Assembly (NCBI GenBank): GCA_965242615.1
Contig: CBDESR010000005.1
Span: 620,001 to 684,000 of the forward strand
Length of the DNA stretch: 64,000 nucleotides
Source of the DNA: CBDBCU01 sp965242615
GTDB lineage: Bacteria > Chloroflexota > Dehalococcoidia > Lucifugimonadales > UBA3495
Reading direction: 5' to 3'
Every line of letters begins with the position of its first letter. Positions within the stretch are counted from its first letter, which is position 1. Below, one piece after another: positions 1-6,625 of this stretch. The notes beneath the pieces are model-generated. The model did no database searches. It worked only from the letters and a program-made list of their open reading frames with translations, and was not told the DNA's origin. Both the position numbers and the translations under genes were made by a program.

Positions 1-339
1 GGCCGCTGCAAAGGCAAAAAGTTTAACCTCGGCGCCCTGCTCCGCGACTGCAAACCCGATACCATCACCCTCAACGGTGATACCATTACCCTCCCCTTCG
101 CCCATTCCGCCAACTTCGACCGAATGCAGGAGGAACTCCAAGACCCCAACTCCCGCCAGATGATTGCCGACGCCATCGCCCGCTGCTTTGACGCCCCCTA
201 TAAAATCGAAGCCGTCCTGGCCGGCGGGCCAAAAGCCGAAAGCGCGCCGGCCACCCGCCCCAACCAGCACAGCCCCCTAGTCCGTACCGCCCTCAATATG
301 GGCGCCCGAATCTTGGAGGATACCGTCGATGAACCGTAA
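1..339 (+). CDS. dnaX: DNA polymerase III gamma/tau subunit, C-terminal end (partial)
   Basis: The frame is open from the first base, so the gene begins outside the window; about 112 C-terminal residues are visible. Gamma/tau is the clamp-loader ATPase of the replicative polymerase. The ATPase motifs are not in view. The call rests on the tail, which has a short beta-rich stretch followed by a helix (FDRMQEELQDPNSRQMIADA) as in the C-terminal domain of DnaX, and on position: its stop overlaps the ybaB start by 11 bases, and dnaX-ybaB-recR is a widely conserved order. Codons are strongly C-ending, like the three genes that follow. Without the ATPase part, the identity is a context-supported inference. 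Confidence 0.8.
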   Translation, partial: GRCKGKKFNLGALLRDCKPDTITLNGDTITLPFAHSANFDRMQEELQDPNSRQMIADAIARCFDAPYKIEAVLAGGPKAESAPATRPNQHSPLVRTALNMGARILEDTVDEP

Positions 340-628
340 TATGATCCGCCAGGCCCAGCGGATGCAGGCCCAGTTGGAGAAAATCCATCAGGAACTCGAA
401 ACCCTCACCGTCGAAGGCTCCGCCGGCGGCGGCGTGGTCAAAGTGGTAATCTCCGGCAAACAGGTCGTCGAATCCGTAACCATCGACCCGGATGCCGCCG
501 AGGACGTCGAACTCCTCCAAGACCTCATCGCCGCCGCCGTCAACGACGCCCTTAACAAAGTCCAGGAAGTCACCGCCCAGAAAATGGGCTCCATGACCGG
601 CGGAATGAACCTCCCCGGAATGATTTAA
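329..628 (+). CDS. ybaB: YbaB/EbfC family nucleoid-associated protein
   Basis: 99 residues, the usual length for this family of small dimeric DNA-binding proteins that coat the nucleoid and are encoded between dnaX and recR. The N-terminal helix (MIRQAQRMQAQLEKIHQEL) is followed by the typical beta core with the conserved GGGVVKVVISGKQ stretch around residues 32-46, and then a Met/Gly-rich tail (MGSMTGGMNLPGMI). The ATG overlaps the end of dnaX, with a GGAGG-like site just ahead, so translation is probably coupled. The recombination genes recR and recO follow after a 120-base gap that holds a palindromic repeat. Confidence 0.93.
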   Translation: MNRNMIRQAQRMQAQLEKIHQELETLTVEGSAGGGVVKVVISGKQVVESVTIDPDAAEDVELLQDLIAAAVNDALNKVQEVTAQKMGSMTGGMNLPGMI

Positions 629-652
629 CCCCAAGGCTATCCCCTATCGATC

Positions 653-724
653 CCGTCATTCCCACGAAAGTGGGAATCCAGAAATACCGGAAACTCTGGA
701 TACCCCTTTCACCGGAATTATAGT
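653..724. repeat. 72-bp dispersed palindromic repeat (copy 1, degenerate 3' arm)
   Basis: This unit begins CCGTCATTCCC and contains ATTCCC-ACGAAAGT-GGGAAT, then a short spacer with CCGGA, then a decayed second arm. The same 72-bp layout recurs at 32610-32681 and 33943-34014, and single arms occur elsewhere. It fills the ybaB-recR gap. Confidence 0.8.
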
Positions 725-749
725 AAGTAAGTGGCGTTGAGGCATTGCC

Positions 750-1364
750 ATGACCCTGGAGCATCTGCCTTCAGCCGCCCCTTCCCTGGCGCGGCTGATT
801 CAGGAACTGAACAAACTGCCCGGCATCGGCCCCAAAAGCGCCCAGCGGCTGGCTTACTACATCATCCGCCAGCCGGCCGACGAAGCCGCCGCCCTGGCCG
901 CCGCCATCCACGCCGTCAAACAGAGCATCATCCTCTGCCGGGAATGTCAGAACCTCACCGACGCCAGCCCCTGCTCCCTCTGCGCCAACCCCCAGCGCAA
1001 CCGGGAACAGATCTGCGTCGTCGAAGACCCCCTCGACGTGCTTGCCCTGGAACGCACCCGCTGCTACCGCGGCCTCTACCATGTCCTCCACGGCGCCATC
1101 TCCCCCAAAGACGGCATCGGCCCCGACCAGCTCAAACTCAAGGAAATCCTCCCCCGCCTTGCCCAAGGCCCGGTTCAGGAAATCATCATCGCCACCAATC
1201 CCACCCTCGAAGGCGACGCCACCGCTATGTACCTCTCTCGCTACCTCACCGACCACCCGGTCCAAATTACCCACTTGGCTCGCGGCCTCCCTGTCGGCGG
1301 CTCCCTCGAATTCTCCGACGAAGTCACCCTCAGCCGCGCCTTCCAGGGCCGCCAGGCGCTGTAA
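750..1364 (+). CDS. recR: Recombination mediator RecR
   Basis: 204 residues, normal for RecR, which forms a ring-shaped DNA clamp and works with RecO (and RecF) to load RecA at gaps. The order of parts is typical: a helix-hairpin-helix around residues 20-40 (LNKLPGIGPKSAQRLAYY), a four-cysteine zinc site (C63, C66, C75, C78), and a Toprim domain beginning ICVVEDPLDVLALERT near residue 93, with the conserved ATNPTLEGDATAMYL segment later. The ATG follows gaggcattgcc. It sits downstream of ybaB and is followed by recO after a single base, so the two are surely co-transcribed. Confidence 0.96.
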   Translation: MTLEHLPSAAPSLARLIQELNKLPGIGPKSAQRLAYYIIRQPADEAAALAAAIHAVKQSIILCRECQNLTDASPCSLCANPQRNREQICVVEDPLDVLALERTRCYRGLYHVLHGAISPKDGIGPDQLKLKEILPRLAQGPVQEIIIATNPTLEGDATAMYLSRYLTDHPVQITHLARGLPVGGSLEFSDEVTLSRAFQGRQAL

Positions 1365-1365
1365 A

Positions 1366-2139
1366 ATGGCCCCTCCCAAAACCTACCGCGCCGAAGCCCT
1401 CACCCTCAAATCCATCCCCCTGGGCGAAGCCGACCTCCTCGTAACCCTCTTTTCCCGGGAGGAGGGCAAACTCCGCGCCACCGCCAAAGGCGCCCGCAAA
1501 TCCACCAGCAAACTCGTCGGCCACCTCGAACCCCTCACCCTGACCCAACTCGCCCTCAGCCGCGGCCGCAGCCTCGACATCATCAGCCAAGCCCAAACCG
1601 TCGCCAACTTTACCCCCCTCAAATCCAACCTTACCGCCCTCAGCAAAGGATTGTATGTTGCCGAACTCGTTGACGCCTTCGCCGCCGCTGCCAGCCCCAA
1701 CGAACCCCTCCTGCAACTGGCCCTCGACACCCTCAACGCCATCGGCCGCGCCCCCGACGCCGAACTCCCCCTCCTCCACTTTCAACTCCACCTGTTAGCC
1801 GTATCCGGCCTCCTCCCCGAACTGAACTGCTGCGTTGACTGCCGCCGCCCCGTAGAACCCGGCCGCCACCGCTACAGCGCCCCCGCCGGCGGCCTGTTCT
1901 GCATGGAATGTGTCCCGGTCGAAGGCGGCCTCCGCCCCCTCTCCCTCCGCGCCCTCAAAGTGCTGCGCCTCCTCGCCCGCAGTACCCAGTCAGACTTGCC
2001 CCCCCTAACCTTGGATGACGACCTTTCCCTCGAACTGAAAAGCCTCCTCACCGCCACCATCCAATACTGGCTCGCCCAGGAAATCCGCAGCCGCGCCTTC
2101 CTCGACCACCTAACCCGCCCCACCACCCCCGCCCCTTAA
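1366..2139 (+). CDS. recO: DNA repair protein RecO
   Basis: 257 residues counted from the ATG at 1366, one base after the recR stop. The frame is open further upstream, but that part lies inside recR and is not coding. RecO anneals single strands and loads RecA with RecR. The N-terminal OB fold is recognisable (AEALTLKSIPLGEADLLVTL), followed by a helical domain and a four-cysteine zinc site (C156, C159, C179, C182; the neighbouring C155 is an alternative ligand). The gene closes the dnaX-ybaB-recR-recO run. Downstream it converges on the minus-strand permease genes across a hairpin. Confidence 0.94.
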   Translation: MAPPKTYRAEALTLKSIPLGEADLLVTLFSREEGKLRATAKGARKSTSKLVGHLEPLTLTQLALSRGRSLDIISQAQTVANFTPLKSNLTALSKGLYVAELVDAFAAAASPNEPLLQLALDTLNAIGRAPDAELPLLHFQLHLLAVSGLLPELNCCVDCRRPVEPGRHRYSAPAGGLFCMECVPVEGGLRPLSLRALKVLRLLARSTQSDLPPLTLDDDLSLELKSLLTATIQYWLAQEIRSRAFLDHLTRPTTPAP

Positions 2140-2201
2140 CCCCCTTAGCCGATACAATGTCCCCAATCCCAAGGCTATTGCCTATACCCGGCAACTTACT
2201 T

Positions 2202-2233
2202 GCCGCCATTCCCGTTGGTGCGGGAATGGCGGC
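2202..2233. terminator. Hairpin between convergent recO and permease genes
   Basis: A perfect 13-bp stem (GCCGCCATTCCCG and its complement) with a 6-base loop lies between the recO stop and the convergent permease stop, so it could terminate both. Its core, 2208-2227, is also an exact ATTCCC-N8-GGGAAT repeat, so it may equally be a dispersed repeat. There is no clear T-tract. Confidence 0.55.
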
Positions 2234-2293
2234 TTTCGGCGCAGTAGGTTCGGGAGACGCGGCAAGTTGGGCCGTCAATGGGCCGCGGCCGGG

Positions 2294-3190
2294 CTAAACT
2301 TGCCGCAGTTTGGGGTCGAGGGTGTCGCGCAGCCAGTCGCCGAAAAGGTTGAAAGCGATTACCGCCAGCATTATGGCAACGCCGGGCAACGCCGAAACCC
2401 ACCAGGCGGTATCCACATACTCCCGGCCGCTGGAGACCATACTGCCCCAAGCCGGAGTGGGCGGCGGTATGCCGGCCCCGAGGAAACTGAGCGACGCCTC
2501 GACGATAATCACCCAGCCCACCTGCAAAGTCAGCAGCACCAGCAGGGTGTTGACGGTGTTGGGGAACAGGTGAACCAGCAGAATCCGCCAGTGGGAGCAG
2601 CCGGCGACCCTAGCCCGGGCGATAAAATCCCGTTCCTTGAGGGATAACACTTCGCCGCGGATGACCCGGGCGTAGCGCGCCCATAAGACCAGGGCAATGG
2701 CAACGACCACATTGGCCAGGTTGGGGCCGAGGGTTACGACCAGCAGGATGGCAAAAAGGATGATGGGGAATGCCAGGGTGCTGTCGGCGCTTCGCATCAA
2801 GACGGCGTCGATGCGCCCGCCAAAGTAGCCGGCGACCAAGCCAATAGCCGTACCCACACCGCCGCCAATCAGCAGCGTCAAGCCCGCCACCATCAGGGAA
2901 ACCCGGCCGCCGTACATCAGCCGGGTACCCAAGTCCCGGCCCAGGGCGTCAGTGCCGAGGGGGTGTTTCCAGTCGCCGCCCTCCTGCCAAGCCGGGGGCG
3001 TCAGCCGGTCCGCCAGCGAAGGGGCGGTAGTGGAGTAGGGGCTGAGCAAGGGGGCGAACAGGGCGGTGAAAATCATCACGGCAATGATAATCAGGGGAAT
3101 CAGCGGCGCCCGGCGCAGGCCGCGCACGACCCGCCAACCCCGGCTGAAAGCCGCGGAGCCGCCGGTTGCGGTGGCGCTGAAGGTAGCCAA
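2294..3190 (-). CDS. Peptide/nickel-type ABC transporter permease (DppC-like)
   Basis: 298 residues with a short cytoplasmic N-terminus and about six membrane segments. The conserved OppC/DppC N-terminal region is present (HPLGTDALGRDLGTRLMYGGR, around residues 77-97). The cytoplasmic EAA loop that docks onto the ATPase is also present (ARARVAGCSHWRILLVHLFP, around residue 190). It would pair with the DppB-like protein 11 bases upstream to form the channel for substrate delivered by the lipoprotein at 4456-6291. No ATPase gene lies nearby, so the energising subunits must be encoded elsewhere. The natural substrate cannot be told from sequence. Confidence 0.92.
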   Translation of the reverse strand: MATFSATATGGSAAFSRGWRVVRGLRRAPLIPLIIIAVMIFTALFAPLLSPYSTTAPSLADRLTPPAWQEGGDWKHPLGTDALGRDLGTRLMYGGRVSLMVAGLTLLIGGGVGTAIGLVAGYFGGRIDAVLMRSADSTLAFPIILFAILLVVTLGPNLANVVVAIALVLWARYARVIRGEVLSLKERDFIARARVAGCSHWRILLVHLFPNTVNTLLVLLTLQVGWVIIVEASLSFLGAGIPPPTPAWGSMVSSGREYVDTAWWVSALPGVAIMLAVIAFNLFGDWLRDTLDPKLRQV

Positions 3191-3201
3191 GGCGATACCT
3201 C

Positions 3202-4119
3202 CTAGTTGTAGCGGATGCGCGGGTCAATGTAGGCGTAGAGAATATCAACTACCAGGTTGACCGTGATGACCAGGGCGGCAATCATCAAAATCAGGCTTTG
3301 CAGGACGGGAAAGTCCCGCCAGATGATGGAGTCGTACACCAGCCGCCCCAAGCCGGGCCAGGCAAAGACGGTTTCAACCAGAATGGCCCCGGTGATGAAA
3401 GTCGCCAAGTAGGTGCCGGCAAAGGTCAGCACCGGAATCAGGGCGTTCTTAAAGGTGTGTTTCCAAACTATTTTCCATTCGGGCAGCCCTTTGATGCGGG
3501 CCATTTTGATGTATTCGCCATCCAAGGCTTCGAGCATACTGGAGCGGAGCAGGCGCATTATGGCGGCGGCGACAAACCAGCCCAGGGTAAAGGCCGGCAT
3601 TACATAGTGGCTGAGGCCGCCGGTGCCGGCAGCCGGCAGCCAGTCCAGTTGCACCGTGAACAGCTGAATCAGCATTATGCCGACCCAGAATTGGGGCAGG
3701 GATTGGCCGAGAACGGCAATCAGCTTGGCCCCGCCGTCAAAGAAAGTATCCCGCTTGACGGCGGCCAGCACCCCTAACGGTATGCCGATAGCCAGGGTAA
3801 TCGCCATTGCTACCAAGCCGAGTTTGAGGGAGTTGGTGATTTTGGGCTTGATAAGATCGAGGACGGGGCGTTTGGCTTTGATGGAGTCGCCAAAGTCGAG
3901 CTGCGCGGCGTTGCTCATAAACTCCCAGTATTGGATGGGCCAAGGCTGGTCGAGACGCAGGGCGGCGCGCAGTTTATCCTCGGCTTCCTTGGTCGCGTCC
4001 GGGGGCAGCAGGATGATAACCGGGTCGCCGCTGACCCGGCCCAGGACAAAGATAATCATCGAGAGGATAATCAGGGCAATCAGGGACTGCCCGACCCGCA
4101 TAACGATGTAACGCTGCAT
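3202..4119 (-). CDS. Peptide/nickel-type ABC transporter permease (DppB-like)
   Basis: 305 residues, standard for DppB/OppB. It has the N-terminal signature YIVMRVGQSLIALIILSMII, the family's large periplasmic loop after the first membrane segment, and the EAA loop (MARIKGLPEWKIVWKHTFKN, about residues 207-226). It ends with the family tail DILYAYIDPRIRYN. The start codon lies just after an aaggacc-like Shine-Dalgarno in the minus strand. It is the middle gene of a minus-strand set of binding protein, DppB and DppC. A 336-base gap with a large inverted repeat separates it from the binding-protein gene, which could decouple their expression. Confidence 0.93.
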   Translation of the reverse strand: MQRYIVMRVGQSLIALIILSMIIFVLGRVSGDPVIILLPPDATKEAEDKLRAALRLDQPWPIQYWEFMSNAAQLDFGDSIKAKRPVLDLIKPKITNSLKLGLVAMAITLAIGIPLGVLAAVKRDTFFDGGAKLIAVLGQSLPQFWVGIMLIQLFTVQLDWLPAAGTGGLSHYVMPAFTLGWFVAAAIMRLLRSSMLEALDGEYIKMARIKGLPEWKIVWKHTFKNALIPVLTFAGTYLATFITGAILVETVFAWPGLGRLVYDSIIWRDFPVLQSLILMIAALVITVNLVVDILYAYIDPRIRYN

Positions 4120-4180
4120 AGTTGGTCCTTAGCCGGGGGCTACCGCTGGCTGTTCGCTTTAAGGTAGCAAGCAATTATCC

Positions 4181-4272
4181 ATGTCATTCCGAGCGATAGC
4201 GAGGAATCTAAAAATCTCGAGGAGAATCAAGTCCGGGCATTTTAGATTCCTCGCTATCGCTCGGAATGACAT
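4181..4272. repeat. Large inverted repeat, 33-bp perfect arms
   Basis: Arms 4181-4213 and 4240-4272 are exact reverse complements (ATGTCATTCCGAGCGATAGC... on the left) around a 26-base loop. The GTCATTCCGAGCG...GAGGAATCT wording resembles repeats I recall from several bacterial genomes. It lies between the binding-protein and permease genes and could fold in the transcript. A degenerate relative, TAGATTCCTCCCTGCGGTCG, occurs at 50224-50243. Confidence 0.85.
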
Positions 4273-4306
4273 AGTGGCCGGGTGGCCGGAATGACCTGAC
4301 TACTGG

Positions 4307-4326
4307 ATTCCCGTTTTCACGGGAAT
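4307..4326. repeat. Single ATTCCC-N8-GGGAAT repeat
   Basis: ATTCCC-GTTTTCAC-GGGAAT, identical to the right arm of the 72-bp repeat at 32610-32681 and followed by the same GACGGTAGG. Confidence 0.75.
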
Positions 4327-4402
4327 GACGGTAGGTAGTTGGGCGGCCGCCCAGGAATGACGGTGTGCAGTCGGGTTAGCCGTCCAGGGATGGCGGTTTT
4401 AT

Positions 4403-4441
4403 GGGGCGGCCGGGCCGGGATATTGCCGGCCCGGCCGCCCC
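4403..4441 (-). terminator. GC-rich hairpin after the binding-protein gene
   Basis: A perfect 16-bp stem (GGGGCGGCCGGGCCGG with its complement) and a 7-base loop lie 15 bases beyond the stop of the minus-strand binding-protein gene. There is no T-tract on the minus strand. It may attenuate read-through into the permease genes rather than end transcription fully. Confidence 0.5.
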
Positions 4442-4455
4442 GTTGCGCCGCCGGG

Positions 4456-6291
4456 TTAGCGCAAGTCGGGGAAAATGAGGCTGTCCATATTTTTGTCGTA
4501 GGAGTCGCGGCCGGTGTCCCAATAAGTGATTTCGGGAATGGTCGCAAAGGGCGTGTCCACCTCGAACAGGGGAATGCCGTAGTAGTCGGCGTGGAGGAAC
4601 CGTTGCATTTCCCCAATCAGACGCTTGATTTCCTCGACATCGGTCGAGGCAAAGGCGGCGTCCATCAATTCGTCGAAGCCGGGGTTTTTGTAGGTGGTGT
4701 AAGGGGCCCCGGAGTATTCGAGGGCGCGGGTGATGCTGAGGATTTCCGCCGGCGCGGCCCGGTTAGTGGTTCCCCAAGGGCCGACCCAGCCGCCGCCCAA
4801 GTCCCAAGCGCGGCGCATACTGCGGAGGGTGCCGTACTCGGTAGGCTGGAAGTTGACCTTGACGCCCACCGCCTCGAAGTCCGCGCCCATGGCCTCAATC
4901 ATCCGGGGGAACTCGGCAATGCCGCCGAAGGGATAGATGGCAAGCTTGATTTCGAGGGGGCTGCTTTCGCTGTAGCCGGCTTCGGCCAGCAGCTGGCGGG
5001 CCCGGTCGGGGTCGTAGGGGTAGGAACTGAGGGCCGGGTCGTAACCGCTTTCGGCGGCGTAACTGCCCATCGGGTAAAGGGTAGTGCTGCCCCGTCCCAG
5101 GAAAATGTGTTCCAGGATGGCGTCCCGGTTGATGGCAATGTTGAGGGCTTCCCGGACGCGGATGTCCTTAAAGGGATTGCCCTCCTCCCACTGCTGAAAG
5201 AAGTAAGCCCCCATCAGGTCGGCGCGTTCCTTGTAGAAAATGTTGAAACCGTCCTCAGCCAGGGAAGCCACCCGTTCCCGGCTGGTGTCGATGACATCGG
5301 CTTGGCCGGATTTCAGCATCGCAATGCGGGTAGTTTCCTCGGAGACGCCGAGAAAGGTAATGGTTTCGTATTTGGGGATACCGCCGCGGAAGTGGGCCGT
5401 GCCAATGGAATCGACCCGCACCGAAGCACCCAGCACCTGTTCGCCGAAGCGGTAGGGGCCGCTGCCCACCGGAGAGCGGGCGAAGTCGGTTTCGGAAACG
5501 CCGCCGTAGTCCACCGGGGTAATCATTCCCTCAGTGCCGCGGACGCCGGAGAAAATCCAGGGGGCAAAGAGGCAAAGGGTATGGCAACGGATGATAAAGG
5601 TATAGTCGTCCGGCGTGTCGTAGCCGTCCCACAGCGGCGTCAGTTCCCGGATAAAGGCGTTCTGAGCGTCATCCTCCATCACTTCGAGGGCGCTGAACTC
5701 GATGGCGGCGGAAGTTACTTCCGTGCCGTTGTGGAACATAACGCCCGGTCGCAGGTTGATGGTGTGGGTTTTGCCGTCCGGGGTCATCGACCAGTCGTTA
5801 GCCAGGCCGGTGTCCTTGCTGAACGCGCCTTGAGCGTTGGAGCCAATGACCACATCGTACATTGTGGAGTTGACATCCTTGCCGCCGGCGTTGATGTTGC
5901 TGGCTTTGGGATAGACGCCGTCGCTGCCCAGGGAGGTATAGGTAATGCGGAGGTGGCCTTCGGAGACGGTAGCGGCGGCCGGGGCGGCGGCGGGAGTGGG
6001 CGTAGCCACCAGAATTTTGTCCACTTCCTTGACCACTTCGACCTCTCTGACTACCTCGACCACTTCGCGGACTACTTCCCTCTCGCCGGGAACGGTCACC
6101 TCTTTGACCACTTCGCGGACTACTTCCCGATCGACCGGGACTTCGACCTCGCGGACTACTTCCACTTCCCGTACCACTTCCTGCGGCGATGCCGTACCGC
6201 AGGCGACGGTAAAGAGCAGCAAAAGCAGGGCGGCACAGGCCAGCAGGGCGGAGGCATTGAAAAGATGGATACTGAAACGGCGGTAAAGCAT
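4456..6291 (-). CDS. Peptide-type ABC transporter substrate-binding lipoprotein with coiled stalk
   Basis: 611 residues from the ATG at 6291. This start was chosen over an upstream in-frame ATG because it has a GGAGGGC ribosome site and begins a lipoprotein signal peptide ending LLFTVAC, with the lipidated cysteine at about residue 31. Residues 38-85 are a repetitive charged stalk of VVREVE-type heptads. An Ala/Pro/Thr linker follows, and the SBP_bac_5 (OppA/DppA) fold starts near residue 105. Family features include VMFHNGTEVTSAAIEFS, the two-lobe length and the C-terminal DELMDAAFASTDVEE region. Such stalks are typical of Chloroflexota binding proteins. It should feed the two permeases downstream. 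Its leader and upstream region are shared with the two lipoproteins at 6626-11300. Confidence 0.93.
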   Translation of the reverse strand: MLYRRFSIHLFNASALLACAALLLLLFTVACGTASPQEVVREVEVVREVEVPVDREVVREVVKEVTVPGEREVVREVVEVVREVEVVKEVDKILVATPTPAAAPAAATVSEGHLRITYTSLGSDGVYPKASNINAGGKDVNSTMYDVVIGSNAQGAFSKDTGLANDWSMTPDGKTHTINLRPGVMFHNGTEVTSAAIEFSALEVMEDDAQNAFIRELTPLWDGYDTPDDYTFIIRCHTLCLFAPWIFSGVRGTEGMITPVDYGGVSETDFARSPVGSGPYRFGEQVLGASVRVDSIGTAHFRGGIPKYETITFLGVSEETTRIAMLKSGQADVIDTSRERVASLAEDGFNIFYKERADLMGAYFFQQWEEGNPFKDIRVREALNIAINRDAILEHIFLGRGSTTLYPMGSYAAESGYDPALSSYPYDPDRARQLLAEAGYSESSPLEIKLAIYPFGGIAEFPRMIEAMGADFEAVGVKVNFQPTEYGTLRSMRRAWDLGGGWVGPWGTTNRAAPAEILSITRALEYSGAPYTTYKNPGFDELMDAAFASTDVEEIKRLIGEMQRFLHADYYGIPLFEVDTPFATIPEITYWDTGRDSYDKNMDSLIFPDLR

Positions 6292-6582
6292 AGTTGCCCT
6301 CCCCATTCGCGCTCGGATGGCGCGCGTTTTCGGGATTACCGGATGGTTTCCGCTGCCGGTTGGGGTAAGTGGAGCTGATTTTACCACAAAGGGGCGGCAA
6401 TGCAAGTTATGGGCAGCAGTTGCGGGGTATCCGGGTTAAAAGGGCGCGATTAGGGCTATAGAGTAGTGGATACGGTGCGATATAAGGGATTACGGTAACG
6501 AAAAGCGTAGGGATGTTTATTGGTATCCCGGTGGGGCGAGCCGGCGGGGTAGCAGAAAAGGATGGGAGGGCGGGGAGAGAAA
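6292..6582 (-). promoter_or_regulatory. Conserved leader upstream of the binding-protein gene; otherwise no gene seen
   Basis: Just upstream of the start, the sequence agttgccctcc and, at 6377-6390, gattttaccacaaa match the upstream regions of both large lipoprotein genes (8957-8993 and 11301-11336). This suggests a shared promoter or leader copied together with the signal peptide. The remaining 190 bases contain no supported gene. Confidence 0.5.
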
Positions 6583-6611
6583 GCCGGGGCCGCACCAAGG
6601 GCGGCCCCGGC
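6583..6611 (-). terminator. Hairpin after the first large lipoprotein gene
   Basis: A perfect 11-bp stem (GCCGGGGCCGC with its complement) and a 7-base loop. On the minus strand the stem is followed by TTTCTCTCC, a weak T-tract. It lies 15 bases past the stop at 6626. Confidence 0.6.
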
Positions 6612-6625
6612 CAAACCGGGCGGCC

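Noticed and set aside
4339..6378. A 679-codon open frame on the plus strand opposite the binding-protein gene
   Set aside because: The minus strand encodes a signal peptide, stalk and SBP_bac_5 fold with a good ribosome site; the plus frame is a composition shadow.
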